Source: an uncultured Campylobacter sp.
GTDB lineage: Bacteria; Campylobacterota; Campylobacteria; Campylobacterales; Campylobacteraceae
Assembly (NCBI RefSeq): GCF_937890585.1
Contig: NZ_CALACG010000322.1
Coordinates: forward strand, 1 to 5,570
DNA: 5,570 nt
Reading direction: 5' to 3'
Position numbers and translations under genes: made by a program. This document shows positions 5,371-5,570 of the stretch, piece by piece; positions within the stretch are counted from its first letter, which is position 1, and every line of letters starts with the position of its first letter. A model generated the notes under the pieces. The model was not told the DNA's origin and ran no database searches. It saw nothing but the letters and a program-made list of their open reading frames with translations.

Positions 5371-5570
5371 TTAAATTTAGAGCCGTGATATGCCAGCTCT
5401 AATTTTAAAATTTGCTTGAGTTTTTTAACTGCATGTGGTGCGACAGCACATTCGCATGCCTCTCTAACGTGCGAGGGGTTTTGCTCGGGCTTTGCCTCGT
5501 AACTGCGAGCAGACGAGGGATTTAAAAAGGAGTATAAGGTGACGAACTTCGTGTCTGCCCTGCAGTTGCG
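5337..5570 (-). CDS. Partial open frame entering from the right edge (doubtful, unrecognised)
   Basis: The minus strand is open for 77 codons from the window edge to a TAA at 5337-5339. The predicted tail has mixed, fairly protein-like composition (for example SYEAKPEQNPSHVREACE, then KKLKQILKLELAYHG) and contains no Met, so any start lies beyond the window. I recognise no family. Against it: the stop falls inside the pyk terminator hairpin, about half of the frame lies in a G+C-rich inverted-repeat block where stops are rare by chance, and it overlaps a competing start site on the other strand. It is probably either the end of a gene convergent with pyk or a fortuitous frame. Confidence 0.22.
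   Translation of the reverse strand, partial: RNCRADTKFVTLYSFLNPSSARSYEAKPEQNPSHVREACECAVAPHAVKKLKQILKLELAYHGSKFKRNFSAQNIRH
5373..5406. terminator. Second hairpin after pyk, possible bidirectional terminator
   Basis: TTAGAGC (5377-5383) and GCTCTAA (5396-5402) form a 7-bp stem with a 12-base loop; after one T-T mismatch the outer AAA/TTT extends it by 3 bp. It is followed by TTTT on the plus strand and by TTTAAAAG on the minus strand. It shares the string TTTAG.GCC and then TGATAT with the pyk terminator just before it, so the two hairpins may be related copies. It could stop leftward transcription entering from beyond the window. Confidence 0.45.
5431..5570. repeat. G+C-rich block of overlapping inverted repeats, nature unknown
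   Basis: The base composition changes abruptly here: 53 of the 90 bases at 5431-5520 are G or C, against an AT-rich 5364-5430. Several inverted repeats overlap. GCATG/CATGC (5431-5435, 5455-5459) encloses GTGC-GACA-GCAC (5438-5449). CGAGG (5472-5476) can pair with CCTCG (5495-5499), but CCTCGT (5495-5500) can instead pair with ACGAGG (5513-5518). GCTCG (5483-5487) can pair with CGAGC (5506-5510). Finally 5498-5514 pairs with 5553-5570 over 15 bp with a small internal loop, reaching the window edge. It could be a dispersed repeat, a structured leader RNA, a mobile-element end, or the end of a minus-strand gene. I recognise no known element. Confidence 0.5.
5539..5570 (+). CDS. Possible gene start at a GTG with good ribosome site, cut by the window end
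   Basis: AAGGAG at 5527-5532 is followed after 6 bases by GTG (5539-5541), and the frame stays open to the edge (about ten residues beginning MTNFVSALQL). The same frame is open back to a TAA at 5500-5502. The ribosome site and GTG lie in the 38-base loop of the inverted repeat 5498-5514/5553-5570. Only the first codons are visible, so no function can be offered, and the minus-strand open frame across the same bases is a rival reading. Confidence 0.2.
   Translation, partial: MTNFVSALQL

Noticed and set aside
5400..5430. Sigma-54-type promoter suggested by TTGCTT at 5411-5417
   Set aside because: No GG dinucleotide stands at the required distance upstream, so the -24 element is missing.
1..5570. 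CRISPR array or insertion sequence
   Set aside because: No regularly spaced direct repeats and no transposase motifs were seen; the only repeat-rich DNA is the inverted-repeat block at the right edge.

Overview
The window looks like chromosomal DNA of a Campylobacterota member, most likely a Campylobacter of the C. concisus/C. curvus kind. This rests on AT-rich intergenic DNA with many AAATTT blocks, genes of moderate G+C, TATAAT-type -10 boxes without a clear -35 box, and gene families typical of the genus (a FdhT/YedE-like permease, MoeA, a TRAP solute-binding protein, pyruvate kinase). The species is an inference; no database was searched.

Layout. On the minus strand at the left edge is a tRNA-Met(CAU) gene with an encoded CCA end and its own promoter. 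Next, also on the minus strand, is a 352-residue YedE/YeeE-family permease (probable selenium or sulfur-species transporter), closed by a clear intrinsic terminator just after its stop. Divergent from it on the plus strand is moeA (molybdenum insertion into molybdopterin). Convergent with moeA is a minus-strand gene for a periplasmic TRAP solute-binding protein of the DctP/TakP type; two hairpins lie between the two stops. Back to back with that gene, sharing a 92-bp promoter region, is pyk (pyruvate kinase) on the plus strand, followed by an intrinsic terminator and a second, related-looking hairpin.

The last 140 bases differ from the rest: a G+C-rich block (53 of 90 bases G/C at 5431-5520) full of mutually exclusive inverted repeats, with a good Shine-Dalgarno sequence before a GTG at 5539, and also a long open frame on the minus strand that enters from the right edge. 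Its nature cannot be settled inside the window; it may be a dispersed repeat, a structured leader, or the end of a gene.

How the genes fit together. The permease and MoeA could both serve formate dehydrogenase, an enzyme that in Campylobacter needs molybdopterin (or its tungsten form) and selenocysteine. The solute-binding protein resembles 2-oxoacid/monocarboxylate binders and sits beside pyruvate kinase, which makes pyruvate; a metabolic link is suggestive only. Every gene seems to be its own transcription unit. Nothing here amounts to a clear new multi-gene system; the right-hand element is the part least explained.
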